64,000 nucleotides of DNA from Algoriphagus machipongonensis (lineage in GTDB: Bacteria; Bacteroidota; Bacteroidia; Cytophagales; Cyclobacteriaceae): NCBI RefSeq assembly GCF_000166275.1, contig NZ_CM001023.1:2793001-2857000 (forward strand). Direction: 5' to 3'. Each line of letters begins with the position of its first letter. The stretch's first letter is position 1. Positions 53,092-61,372 of this stretch are shown here, in pieces. The position numbers and the translations under genes are program-made. The notes beneath the pieces were generated by a model that was not told the origin of the DNA, ran no database searches, and was given only the letters and a program-made list of their open reading frames with translations.

Positions 53092-55410
53092 ATGGTAACT
53101 AAACAAGATCAAATTAATTTTTATACAGATGAACTTAGAGAGTTAGAGTTTTCTGTTAAAAGAATATTTAATTCTACCGGCTTATCCTTATTTCAGAATG
53201 GAGAACTATATGTTGGTCAATTTAAAGGTTTTGATTCTAAAAGAGGGAATGCCTTCTTTGATTTACCCTATGGAAACAAATATCATTCTCCAAGGCTTGA
53301 CCAAAATCTAACTTGCTTCACATTAAAAACTGGATTTGAACGACCACAAACCTGGGAAAACATAACCTTTCTCGATCTTATAAAAGACAGAAATCGAACT
53401 GAAGCTAAAACTCTCGACTATATTTCATCCAAACGACAAGGGTGGATAACTCTGTTAGTAAGAGGAATGGATTATGAATTCGTTAAATCAATTCAAATAA
53501 ACCAAATCTTAGGTTTTGGCCCTACAATCCCACCCTTTGAATATCTCCAAAATTTAAAATTGTTGAGTGAGTCATTTGATGAAAACAGCTCAAATATTTG
53601 GGAAAAAATTCTAGGTTTCAAATACAAGTTTAATAAAAATAAGATCCCAGGCCTATTATTAGAAGATCATGATATTGCCGGAGTTATAATAAATGAATTA
53701 AATAAATCAAATATTTATATTTTTCAAGGACCTCCTGGTACAGGAAAAACTCATCAAGTTGCAGAAATTGTCTCACGGTTAGCTAAAACTAATAAATCGG
53801 TTTTGATTACTGCCCTAACCAATAAAGCTGCAGTCGAAGTATGTAAAAAGGAATCTATTGCTGAATTACTTAAAAACAATAAAATCTCAAAACTTCCACT
53901 TTCAATTGATGAGAAAAAGATGTTCCCAGATCTTGGTTTGGCTAAAGAACTAGTTGCTAGTAAAGGCCATGTATTATTGACGACTTATTATCAATTTTCA
54001 AGAATTTGGCAAACTCAGAACAATTCATTCGACTATGTCATAGTTGAGGAAGCGTCACAAGCTTATCTTACTACAATTGCTGCAGCTTCGAAAGTTGGAA
54101 AGAAAGTGATAGTTGTAGGAGATCCAAAACAAATTTTACCAATCGTTAGCAATAAAAATTATGAGGAATATGAGAATATTGACCTTTTAGTCAATGGTAT
54201 GGATACAATGGCCCAGATTGAAAGCTTTATATTCAACAGGAAAATTGAAACTCGAAGGTTGACTGAAAGGTCAACAATTTTCACAAATAGTTTCTATGAA
54301 AATACTATTCAATCTTTATCTATTAATAAGGATATCTATCCTGATAAAGAAAAGCTCATTTCAATGGGTGTCTTAATGCACCCATTGGGTGGTCCATCAT
54401 TAATTTTATTTTCAGATAAGAAAGGAAGTATAAAAGAATCGATGCTGAACTTCTTGGTTAAAAGCATAGACGAATTATCCACTCTTAAAAAAAATGAAAT
54501 TGCTGTTTTAACTCCCTATATAGAAACACTTAAATTTCTTCAACAAAATTTAAAATCAAAAACAAATTCTAGAAACTATTTAATTGAAACAGTTGATAGA
54601 GTTCAAGGATTAGATGTTGATTATTGCTTCTACGTCGTCCCAAAATCAAGTTCATTTTCATTTAACATAAATCGCTTCAATGTTGCAACAAGTCGGACTA
54701 AAAAATGCACATTTATTCTTGCTGAAGAGAAATATGATCATGTAGTTAATTTGTCAAATGAAGTTGATACTTACCTAAGAAAACTAAAGGAGGAATTTTC
54801 ATTCCTCTATACAACCGAAGGTGAGTTAATTAAGAACAAAAATCAATCTGAAAATGAAATCACTAATTCTAAAATAGAAATCAGAAAAGAAAATCAAATT
54901 GAACATTCCGAAAAAAGAATTAAAACTGAATCAAAACTTCCTGGATTAAAGATTTTAGGCCATATAGATCTTTCTAAACGTGGAAAACACATAAGTATTG
55001 ATAAGAATAATTATTACTTGATTGATACAAATGTTTTTATAGATGAACCGGAAATAATTAGTAAAATAGACAAGAAGTACCCAATTATACTTTCAGCAAA
55101 AGTCCTAGATGAACTTGATAGCTTAAAATTAAAATTGGATTCAGATGGTAAGAAAATGGTTCAAAGAGCCTTAAAGTCCATTAACCAAAACCAAAACTCT
55201 AGAGAAATTCGATTAATAACTTCAGATAAATCTTTACTTCCCGATGATTTTGACAAAAGATCACATGACAATCTGATTCTGACCGTATTGCTGAAATTCA
55301 AAGATGAAAATCCAATATTGATTAGCTCTGATAATGGATTACAGATAAAAGCGAAAGGACTTGGCTTTTCTGCCATAAATCTAAAAGATTTTCTTAGGTC
55401 AAATAGGTAG
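53092..55410 (+). CDS. SF1 helicase fused to a PIN nuclease domain
   Basis: A 772-residue fusion. After an N-terminal beta-rich region, the SF1B (Upf1/Dna2-like) helicase has Walker A GPPGTGKTHQ at 213-222, LITALTNKAAVEV as motif Ia, VIVEEASQAY as motif II, VIVVGDPKQILPIV as motif III and the C-terminal FNVATSRTKKCTFILAEE as motif VI. A charged linker of about 60 residues leads to a PIN domain from residue about 640: YYLIDTNVFIDEPEI, SAKVLDELD, LITSDKSLL and LISSDNGLQIKAKGL. These supply the conserved acidic residues of a metal-dependent RNase. The combination suggests RNA unwinding with cleavage. It starts three bases after the giant ATPase gene. Confidence 0.85.
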   Translation: MVTKQDQINFYTDELRELEFSVKRIFNSTGLSLFQNGELYVGQFKGFDSKRGNAFFDLPYGNKYHSPRLDQNLTCFTLKTGFERPQTWENITFLDLIKDRNRTEAKTLDYISSKRQGWITLLVRGMDYEFVKSIQINQILGFGPTIPPFEYLQNLKLLSESFDENSSNIWEKILGFKYKFNKNKIPGLLLEDHDIAGVIINELNKSNIYIFQGPPGTGKTHQVAEIVSRLAKTNKSVLITALTNKAAVEVCKKESIAELLKNNKISKLPLSIDEKKMFPDLGLAKELVASKGHVLLTTYYQFSRIWQTQNNSFDYVIVEEASQAYLTTIAAASKVGKKVIVVGDPKQILPIVSNKNYEEYENIDLLVNGMDTMAQIESFIFNRKIETRRLTERSTIFTNSFYENTIQSLSINKDIYPDKEKLISMGVLMHPLGGPSLILFSDKKGSIKESMLNFLVKSIDELSTLKKNEIAVLTPYIETLKFLQQNLKSKTNSRNYLIETVDRVQGLDVDYCFYVVPKSSSFSFNINRFNVATSRTKKCTFILAEEKYDHVVNLSNEVDTYLRKLKEEFSFLYTTEGELIKNKNQSENEITNSKIEIRKENQIEHSEKRIKTESKLPGLKILGHIDLSKRGKHISIDKNNYYLIDTNVFIDEPEIISKIDKKYPIILSAKVLDELDSLKLKLDSDGKKMVQRALKSINQNQNSREIRLITSDKSLLPDDFDKRSHDNLILTVLLKFKDENPILISSDNGLQIKAKGLGFSAINLKDFLRSNR

Positions 55411-55494
55411 TTTTCCGAAAAATTTAATCTATCTCAAATCAATCTAGATACCGTAAATATTATTGAAAAGGCAAAATTGTTTTTATTAAAATAC

Positions 55495-55522
55495 ATTATT
55501 ATGGGAAACCATAAATAATAAT
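55495..55522. promoter_or_regulatory. inverted repeat in front of the DUF413 gene
   Basis: ATTATTATGG and CCATAAATAATAAT are near-perfect arms around GAAA, in the 149-base AT-rich gap 55411-55559. It lies 38 bases before the DUF413 start, in a place suited to an operator. The HTH-like protein at 60425 is a possible ligand, untested. Confidence 0.4.
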
Positions 55523-55559
55523 ATACTTTATAAATTTTTTCATTTATTCAACTTTTTTT

Positions 55560-55946
55560 ATGAAAGAAATAACCAGACATCAAAACCTGATCAAAAGAAA
55601 AGGAACTTTTATAGTTGATTGTAGCCACGCAATTTTCTCTGAGGAAGAATTGGACACTTTAAAGAAATATGGACACTGGTTTATGGCTCTTACTTCAGGC
55701 GAACTCAATCCAATTTCAGAACTTCAAGGTGAATTTATAAAAGTTGCAAAAAGAGAGAAAAATCCAACCTCTCCATTTGAATGGGCATGGTTTAAGTATT
55801 TGGGGAGAAAGCGTATTGAGGAAGAACATGGTGACAGACTTAAAATTCAATACACTCCGAAAGAAGATAGCTTTTACAGCAGAGAAATGGCAAAGCAACA
55901 AAAGAGAATGATTTTTAGTGTTGTTAGTAAGAATCACAAAGAATAA
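55560..55946 (+). CDS. DUF413-family protein
   Basis: A 128-residue protein. FSEEELDTLKKYGHWFMALT, then SGELNPISELQGEFIKVAK and PTSPFEWAWFKYLGRKRIEE, follow the DUF413 pattern: a helix with L-x-x-YG, a short turn with G-x-x-x-P, and the terminal W-x-KY. The best-known member is MaoP of enterobacteria, which acts with a DNA site in organising the Ori macrodomain. In this island the gene heads a new unit: 15 bases later comes the 536-residue gene. A DNA-associated or adaptor role for the PLD module is conceivable. The C-terminus is more basic than in MaoP. Confidence 0.6.
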   Translation: MKEITRHQNLIKRKGTFIVDCSHAIFSEEELDTLKKYGHWFMALTSGELNPISELQGEFIKVAKREKNPTSPFEWAWFKYLGRKRIEEEHGDRLKIQYTPKEDSFYSREMAKQQKRMIFSVVSKNHKE

Positions 55947-55961
55947 AAACTATAAATTTTT

Positions 55962-57572
55962 ATGACTCAAACTGTTTTAAGAAACAATGAAATCAGACTC
56001 CCTTTTTTAGGGGCTAAAATTAATTTTATTGGTGGTCTAGACCCACTAGGGCTACAGAACGCATCTGAACAAGCATATTCAAGACTACTTCCTGGTCTAA
56101 ATAATGTAACTGGACTTATAAGATCTTATAGTTTCTATCCTTGGCTACTCAGTCAATATCCAAAAAGTATAGTTTCAACAGATCCAAGCAAACAAAAACA
56201 ATTCATTAGAAGAGCTGAATTCCTTAATGCCCTAATATCACAATCAAATGGAATTCAAGGCATTAATGGTGGTACCCTTGCAGCTAAATTTTTGGAAGAG
56301 GAGAACAATTCCTTTGATCTTCAAAAAGGGATTTATAATTCAAATGGATCAACCGTTGATACTTATTGGAAGTATCCATTTGGAATATTTGGTCAATATT
56401 ATTTAGGCTCAATACGCCAGATTGGAATTATTGAGGAAGTTGTTGATTCAAATAATATACTTCTTGGCCTATACAGGCCTACCAAACAAACAGATCATTC
56501 AATCGTATCTGGAGATTCGCTTGCTAAAGCCTTTGAATCCAATATTAGCGATTCTAATAGATTATTATATTTAAAATGCATCGAATCAGGTATAGTAAAT
56601 CGGAATAATCTAAAACAACTGAAAGATGATTTCAATCTTCGTGAAATTGATCAAACAACTGAAGAGTGGAATCTTTTAACCAAGCTACTTATTAGCACTG
56701 ATACCCCTCTGATTTATGGTGAGGAACCTAAAAATCGACGAAAAGAAACAATATTCCATTTGATGAATTTTGCTTCGGATACCAATAGAGAAATTAATGA
56801 CAGGGAATTCACGATGTGGGCTTACGACTCAAAGGGACTGATAAATGAAAATGAGGATGAATGTCTTTCCGGTTGGTATTATTATCAACTTAATGAATAT
56901 TGGCAATTAGCATGCACAGCTATCCTTCACGCAAGTATTGAAAAGTTACAAGACTTAGCAGGAACAGGTTGGTATCCATTTTATGAATTAATCGAAATTA
57001 TATCATCTGAAATAACGCTTAGTCTAAAAGAAAATGGGCTAATAGAATCAGAGAATGATGAAGTAATTCAAATTTTAGACAAGGTGAATTCTAGTGAAAA
57101 GAATCTTTACTTAGAAATCATGAACACCTTGGGGATTCAGAGATCGAATTCATCATTTAAATTACTTTTTAAACTTCTGAAAGAGAACACTATAAATGCT
57201 GAAAGATTAAGACAATATGTTAGTGAAAATCAATATGATTTAAGCAAAGATGTTTTGTCATTTATTGAAGAGTTTCAACTCACCGAGAATTTATCAATCA
57301 GACCGTTTTTAAATGACTTCCTAATAGAAAATATTTTTTTTCGACACAAGCATATCGCTTATAGGAAGATGGGATTAGGAAATCAGTCTACCGAAAAATT
57401 CATCTTGGAAGAAGGTATGATTCGAATGATTGATTTGTTTGGACCAGGTTTTACAGGACCCAGAGTAGGTAATCTTATAACTTATCTCAAAGATTTGCAA
57501 CTATTATCTCCAGAGGGGAAGATTAGTAAAGTTGGAATTGATTTTTTAGAGAAATTAAAATATGACATTTGA
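55962..57572 (+). CDS. unrecognised 536-residue protein, partner of the PLD protein
   Basis: I do not recognise this family. The protein has no signal peptide or TM helix. The N-terminus FLGAKINFIGGLDPLGLQNA, then SEQAYSRLLPGLNNVTGLIR and SYSFYPWLLSQYPKS, looks structured and conserved-type. The rest is mostly helical, and the last 60 residues (EEGMIRMIDLFGPGFTGPRV, GNLITYLKDLQLLSPEGKIS) could be a winged-helix-like region. It overlaps the following PLD gene by 11 bases, so the two are translated together and probably form a complex. A role in sensing or substrate recognition for the nuclease is a guess. Confidence 0.7.
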   Translation: MTQTVLRNNEIRLPFLGAKINFIGGLDPLGLQNASEQAYSRLLPGLNNVTGLIRSYSFYPWLLSQYPKSIVSTDPSKQKQFIRRAEFLNALISQSNGIQGINGGTLAAKFLEEENNSFDLQKGIYNSNGSTVDTYWKYPFGIFGQYYLGSIRQIGIIEEVVDSNNILLGLYRPTKQTDHSIVSGDSLAKAFESNISDSNRLLYLKCIESGIVNRNNLKQLKDDFNLREIDQTTEEWNLLTKLLISTDTPLIYGEEPKNRRKETIFHLMNFASDTNREINDREFTMWAYDSKGLINENEDECLSGWYYYQLNEYWQLACTAILHASIEKLQDLAGTGWYPFYELIEIISSEITLSLKENGLIESENDEVIQILDKVNSSEKNLYLEIMNTLGIQRSNSSFKLLFKLLKENTINAERLRQYVSENQYDLSKDVLSFIEEFQLTENLSIRPFLNDFLIENIFFRHKHIAYRKMGLGNQSTEKFILEEGMIRMIDLFGPGFTGPRVGNLITYLKDLQLLSPEGKISKVGIDFLEKLKYDI

Positions 57573-60432
57573 AAGACAGAATATCCTTGAATTAATTGGC
57601 AAAGATCAATCTAGGTATCAACATGCAATTATCACATCCTATAGTTTTGATTTTACTTTTTTTGAAACGAAAGTATCAAATATTCTCCGCCAAGCTAATA
57701 TTTCCAATATCAATTTATTAATAGATCGAACACAATTAGAAAAATCCATAGAACAAGCTCCTTCTGAAATTCTGGAAAGGGTAAGGAATTACTCGATCTC
57801 TCCGATTGATAGTAATGGTGTTTTTCATCCAAAAATCATGTTATTAATTGGAAAGAAAGAAGGTCTATTGGTTTTAGGATCAGGAAATATTACTTCTTCT
57901 GGAATTAATACCAATGATGAAATATGGGCTGCATTTCATATTAAAGACTTAGAAATCAACCATGCTCCAATATTTAGCGCAGCTTGGAATTATTTAAAAA
58001 CATATTTTGAACAGCTTTCCAAGTTTAATAGAAAAAAAATAGATTGGATATTGGCGCAAGCTTCTTGGATTTCAGAAATCGGAAATTTTACCGATGAGAA
58101 AAATATTCAACTCGATTCAGAAGAAGAAATATCCTTATTGACAAATAAAAACGGTAGCTCAATTTTTGAACAACTTAAATCAGAAATTTCAGAACCAAAC
58201 TTAGAAAAGCTAACAATAATTTGCCCTTTTTATGATAAGGATGGATACACAATCCAAAAGCTTAATCAAGAGTTTAAACCTAGGACTTTAGATTGTATAG
58301 TGGAATTAGAATTTGGACTTCTCCCCACCGAATTCAATTCTAGTGTAAACCCAAATGTCAATTTTTACAGTTGGATAAATAGCTCTTCAAATGATGATGC
58401 AATCAAATTCAACCGCCTTCATGCAAAAATTCTACATTTCAAATTTAAATCTGGGATAGAGTATCTTCTTCTTGGTAGTGCAAATTCAACAAGGCAAGGT
58501 TTAGGAACAGAAGGTTCCTTTAAGAACGATGAAGCATCAATACTTATCAAAAGAAGTGGTAATCGGGATTATTTGAGGGATTTAGATATAAAACCTAATC
58601 CAGAAAACTCTATTTTAATTCAAAATGAAAAACAAAAAGAATGGATTCAAGGAGATGTTAAAGATTCAAAGTCTTTTGAAAATAAAATCATATCTGCAGA
58701 ATTAGATACTTCTGGCTTAGTACTTGAATTTAAGAAACCAAATAATAAACCTATTACGATTGGTGTAAGCCAAAATAAGTCTTCATCACCGTATTTCATA
58801 GAATTGAATTTTGAGGGAAGATTCATTACTATTTCAATTATCGAATCCCTACGACCCTCCCTAGTTGCCATTTACAAGGATAAAGAGAAGGTTTCTCCCT
58901 ATTTTACTATCCAAAATAATATTGCACTTGAAAAGACTAATCCGTTAATCGGAAAGTCTAAAAGTTCCGCTATAATAGATTTATTTCTTTTAAATCCAGA
59001 ATCTGCTAATTATGCAGAACTTCTAAAGTTTCTCGATTATAGCTGGATTGATGAATTTGAAGATTCAATCAAAAAAACAATTTCAAATTCATCAATTAGA
59101 GATATAACCAGTACTAAGGAATCAAATTATAGGGAAATCAATGAAGCTCAATTCAATGAACTAAGATCTTTTAATGACGTCAAACAAGAAGCTTCACTTT
59201 ACGATGATACCTCAGCAATAACTGAATTAATCAATCAAATTTCAAAAGGTCTTATTCAGTCAAACGAAGTTGTAGAGAGTAATGAGCAAAAACTTTCATT
59301 AGAAAACGATTCTGATCAAGAAGGGGATTCTGAGGAAGAAATAAATTTAAGTCAAGCAAACATTGGTAATTCAAAAGAATTTGATGCCATACATAGACAC
59401 TTCAAAAAAGTAAGGGAAAGATTCAGTCAAAGAATTTCTATAATTTTCAAAACAGGTGATATAACAGAAAGTATTGAGGATCCAATAACAAGAAAAGAAA
59501 TATTAAATCTAGGAGCTGCATTAAGCCTCATGATAATTTTCCATGGGAAAAAGTATAATGAAGAGTATACTGTTTTAGGACTCCAAAATTCTAAGGAACT
59601 TGATCACGAATTCGGTGAAATCCGTTCCAGAAATTCTGCTACCCCAATTGATACTCCAAATGGATATAACCGGGGAGAATTGTTTTATGAAATGAAAAAG
59701 AATTCTTTCCAAAATTTCTTAAAAGAATTGGAAAAATTATCATTAGAAAGACTAATTATCAAGGAAAGCATTTCCACATTTTCTTCTGAGGAGAATTATT
59801 TATCTAATGGTTTATTTGTAGATGGCGAAAAAATATATGGGTTGAAAAACTACCTAACAGAGATTTTAAGCCCCTTCCTTATTTCTTATGCTTTTTACAA
59901 AGGCGAGAAGATATATTCATTTGACCCTGTAAATCATAGAATTAAAAAAGAGAAAGAGGATGTTTTTATTAAAGCATCATTTTTAATATTTAATATTGAC
60001 TGGAAAGAATCTGAATTAAAAAATCGAAATCTATTATTGCTAGACCTCATTCATTTTATTTATCCAAATAAAATCACAAATGAAATAATTGATGGGTTCA
60101 TAAAGGAATGGAATAGCTTTTATAAGAATGCATCAATTAAAAACAGGGCATTTCATATGAATAAAGAAGACTTCTTAATCAACCTCTTACCAAAATATCA
60201 AAGTTGGCAAACAACATATGAATCAAATCTAAAGGACAGTATAATTGAAGAAAAATCATTAATTCAGCCAGGTACGATAATATTTAACTCAAAGATTGGC
60301 TTTAGTACATTTTTAAAATTAGCCTCTAGTAATATCATAATCGAAAAATTTGGATTGAATGATGAAACCCAATTTGGAGATGAACTATTTAAAATAAAAT
60401 ACCCTCAAACGAGGGTAATAACCTTCATTTAG
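57562..60432 (+). CDS. PLD-superfamily protein (two HxK half-sites)
   Basis: A 956-residue protein. The first phospholipase D-like half-site is FHPKIMLLIGKKEGLLVLGS with GSGN (H89, K91, residues 106-109). The second is RLHAKILHFKFKSGIEYLLL with GSAN (about H287, K289, 305-308). Both have the H-x-K-(x)n-G-S-x-N arrangement of PLD-type nucleases and phospholipases, so a complete active site can form within the chain. Residues about 590-620 are very acidic (ENDSDQEGDSEEEIN), then helix-rich sequence without recognised domains fills the C-terminal 350. Likely a nuclease by the context of helicases. Its 3' end overlaps the convergent HTH-like gene by eight bases. Confidence 0.83.
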   Translation: MTFERQNILELIGKDQSRYQHAIITSYSFDFTFFETKVSNILRQANISNINLLIDRTQLEKSIEQAPSEILERVRNYSISPIDSNGVFHPKIMLLIGKKEGLLVLGSGNITSSGINTNDEIWAAFHIKDLEINHAPIFSAAWNYLKTYFEQLSKFNRKKIDWILAQASWISEIGNFTDEKNIQLDSEEEISLLTNKNGSSIFEQLKSEISEPNLEKLTIICPFYDKDGYTIQKLNQEFKPRTLDCIVELEFGLLPTEFNSSVNPNVNFYSWINSSSNDDAIKFNRLHAKILHFKFKSGIEYLLLGSANSTRQGLGTEGSFKNDEASILIKRSGNRDYLRDLDIKPNPENSILIQNEKQKEWIQGDVKDSKSFENKIISAELDTSGLVLEFKKPNNKPITIGVSQNKSSSPYFIELNFEGRFITISIIESLRPSLVAIYKDKEKVSPYFTIQNNIALEKTNPLIGKSKSSAIIDLFLLNPESANYAELLKFLDYSWIDEFEDSIKKTISNSSIRDITSTKESNYREINEAQFNELRSFNDVKQEASLYDDTSAITELINQISKGLIQSNEVVESNEQKLSLENDSDQEGDSEEEINLSQANIGNSKEFDAIHRHFKKVRERFSQRISIIFKTGDITESIEDPITRKEILNLGAALSLMIIFHGKKYNEEYTVLGLQNSKELDHEFGEIRSRNSATPIDTPNGYNRGELFYEMKKNSFQNFLKELEKLSLERLIIKESISTFSSEENYLSNGLFVDGEKIYGLKNYLTEILSPFLISYAFYKGEKIYSFDPVNHRIKKEKEDVFIKASFLIFNIDWKESELKNRNLLLLDLIHFIYPNKITNEIIDGFIKEWNSFYKNASIKNRAFHMNKEDFLINLLPKYQSWQTTYESNLKDSIIEEKSLIQPGTIIFNSKIGFSTFLKLASSNIIIEKFGLNDETQFGDELFKIKYPQTRVITFI

Positions 60433-61057
60433 CCCAATGCTTGTATCGGCCTATTCCTAATTTTACTTTTAATTGATATTCATTTAAGTTATATAAATCA
60501 TCAAATGCCAACTCCCCCTCCTCCTCTGCTTGGTCTTTTCTAAAGCGCCAATAGGAATTAAAATATCCTGGTCTTAATTGGATTCTTACAATTTGTTGAT
60601 CTTCTAAAAATTCATGAGTTATTTCTTCAACGTAGAAATGAGAATAACCAAAATATGCATAAAAGAATGAAATTGAAATAGATTCACCAACTCTTGGAAT
60701 TACCGGTAAACACCTTGATTCAAAGGATAAGTTCTGCTTCTTTAAATCATAGTAAATATTAAAAACATAAGTGATATTTTTGAATTCAAAAGGGATTTTA
60801 GCCACACCCTCTCCTATCAATTCCTGGTATATCAAATGAAGATATTTCCTAAGCTTGTCATATTTAATATTAAATCTCTTTGAAATCTCTTTAATACTGG
60901 GAATTTGATTTTCAAATTCTTCAGCAATAGATGATTTTAAAAATTCCTTTAAGAAATCATTAAATACATAATCATTTTCCAAAAGTTTAATTGCTCTCCC
61001 CTTCATTTCAAGTAAATCATATATTATCCTCTTAGTAGAAATTTGGTTCTGTTCCAT
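60425..61057 (-). CDS. HTH-like protein, convergent to the PLD gene
   Basis: A 210-residue protein, the only minus-strand gene of the island. Residues about 45-85 (IPSIKEISKRFNIKYDKLRK, YLHLIYQELIGEGV) look like a helix-turn-helix of the phage or AraC-like type, with IKEISKRFNIKYDKL as recognition unit. The C-terminal part is beta-rich with many aromatics (SISFFYAYFGYSHFYVEEIT). No known family is assigned. As the distal gene facing the PLD gene with an 8-base overlap of 3' ends, it may be a regulator; the inverted repeat at 55495 is a candidate target. It is the last gene before the right attachment end. Confidence 0.6.
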   Translation of the reverse strand: MEQNQISTKRIIYDLLEMKGRAIKLLENDYVFNDFLKEFLKSSIAEEFENQIPSIKEISKRFNIKYDKLRKYLHLIYQELIGEGVAKIPFEFKNITYVFNIYYDLKKQNLSFESRCLPVIPRVGESISISFFYAYFGYSHFYVEEITHEFLEDQQIVRIQLRPGYFNSYWRFRKDQAEEEGELAFDDLYNLNEYQLKVKLGIGRYKHWAK

Positions 61058-61150
61058 ATCTTTTGAGTTTGAAGAATTCTTAATTTAACAACAAATTCTA
61101 AAATGGATGGGCAACTGACATTTTGTCAAAAAAATGAGGAAAAAGCATCA

Positions 61151-61171
61151 TTTTGTACCCTATTTGTACCC
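61151..61171 (+). repeat. phased GTACC direct repeats, right end
   Basis: TTTTGTACCC and TTTGTACCC have GTACC at 61155 and 61166, 11 bases apart and in the same orientation as the left-end set at 31381-31406. They lie 60-80 bases inside the right attachment core. Confidence 0.6.
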
Positions 61172-61230
61172 TACAGAATTAAAATATTTATAAATAACTG
61201 ATTTACAGATTATTAATTGCATAGATTACT

Positions 61231-61248
61231 TTCTGTATCGGGAAGTAA
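61231..61248 (+). other. attR core: displaced 3' end of mnmE
   Basis: TTCTGTATCGGGAAGTAA encodes FCIGK and stop like the mnmE tail, with synonymous changes TTT/TTC and GGA/GGG. No mnmE sequence precedes it, so it is the tail separated from the gene by the island. The 61058-61372 gap otherwise has the GTACC repeats and a hairpin, and no gene. Confidence 0.85.
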
Positions 61249-61282
61249 GACCATCTATTCAAAAATTTCTTAAAATGATTGA

Positions 61283-61313
61283 AACCTTCGAGGTCTTTAA
61301 AACCTCAAAGGTT
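61283..61313. repeat. AACCTT/GAGGT inverted repeat
   Basis: AACCTTCGAGGT and ACCTCAAAGGTT pair around CTTTAAA with one mismatch. The word is of a type common between genes in Bacteroidota. It lies just outside the island after the displaced mnmE tail; it could serve as an mnmE terminator in the uninterrupted chromosome, but it lacks a clear T run. Confidence 0.5.
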
Positions 61314-61372
61314 ATTAGGGTATCAAATCCTATGATGATCGATTCAGCTAGAAAGTTTAGAAAGGATGTATC

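Larger units (their letters stand above)
31249..61248 (+). mobile_element. integrated island of about 30 kb in mnmE, carrying defence-like cargo
   Basis: Boundaries are set by the direct repeat of the mnmE tail at both ends. Just inside are phased GTACC words (31381, 31391, 31402 on the left; 61155, 61166 on the right). The left end encodes a tyrosine recombinase, two excisionase-like HTH proteins and a possible replication initiator. Cargo comprises a type I restriction-modification operon and a block of ATPase, helicase and nuclease genes. All genes but the last run rightward. I saw no relaxase, coupling protein or conjugation genes, so it is either mobilised by a helper or no longer transferable. 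Base composition is visibly uneven: hsdM and most of hsdR look GC-richer than the rest, which points to a mosaic. Confidence 0.87.

Noticed and set aside
55411..55559. A short gene between the helicase-PIN and DUF413 genes
   Set aside because: The gap is very AT-rich with stops in all frames; it reads as a promoter region with an inverted repeat.
31249..61248. Possible CRISPR array or tRNA cluster in the island
   Set aside because: No regularly spaced repeats of 25-40 bases and no cas-like genes were seen; the GTACC words are too short and too few.
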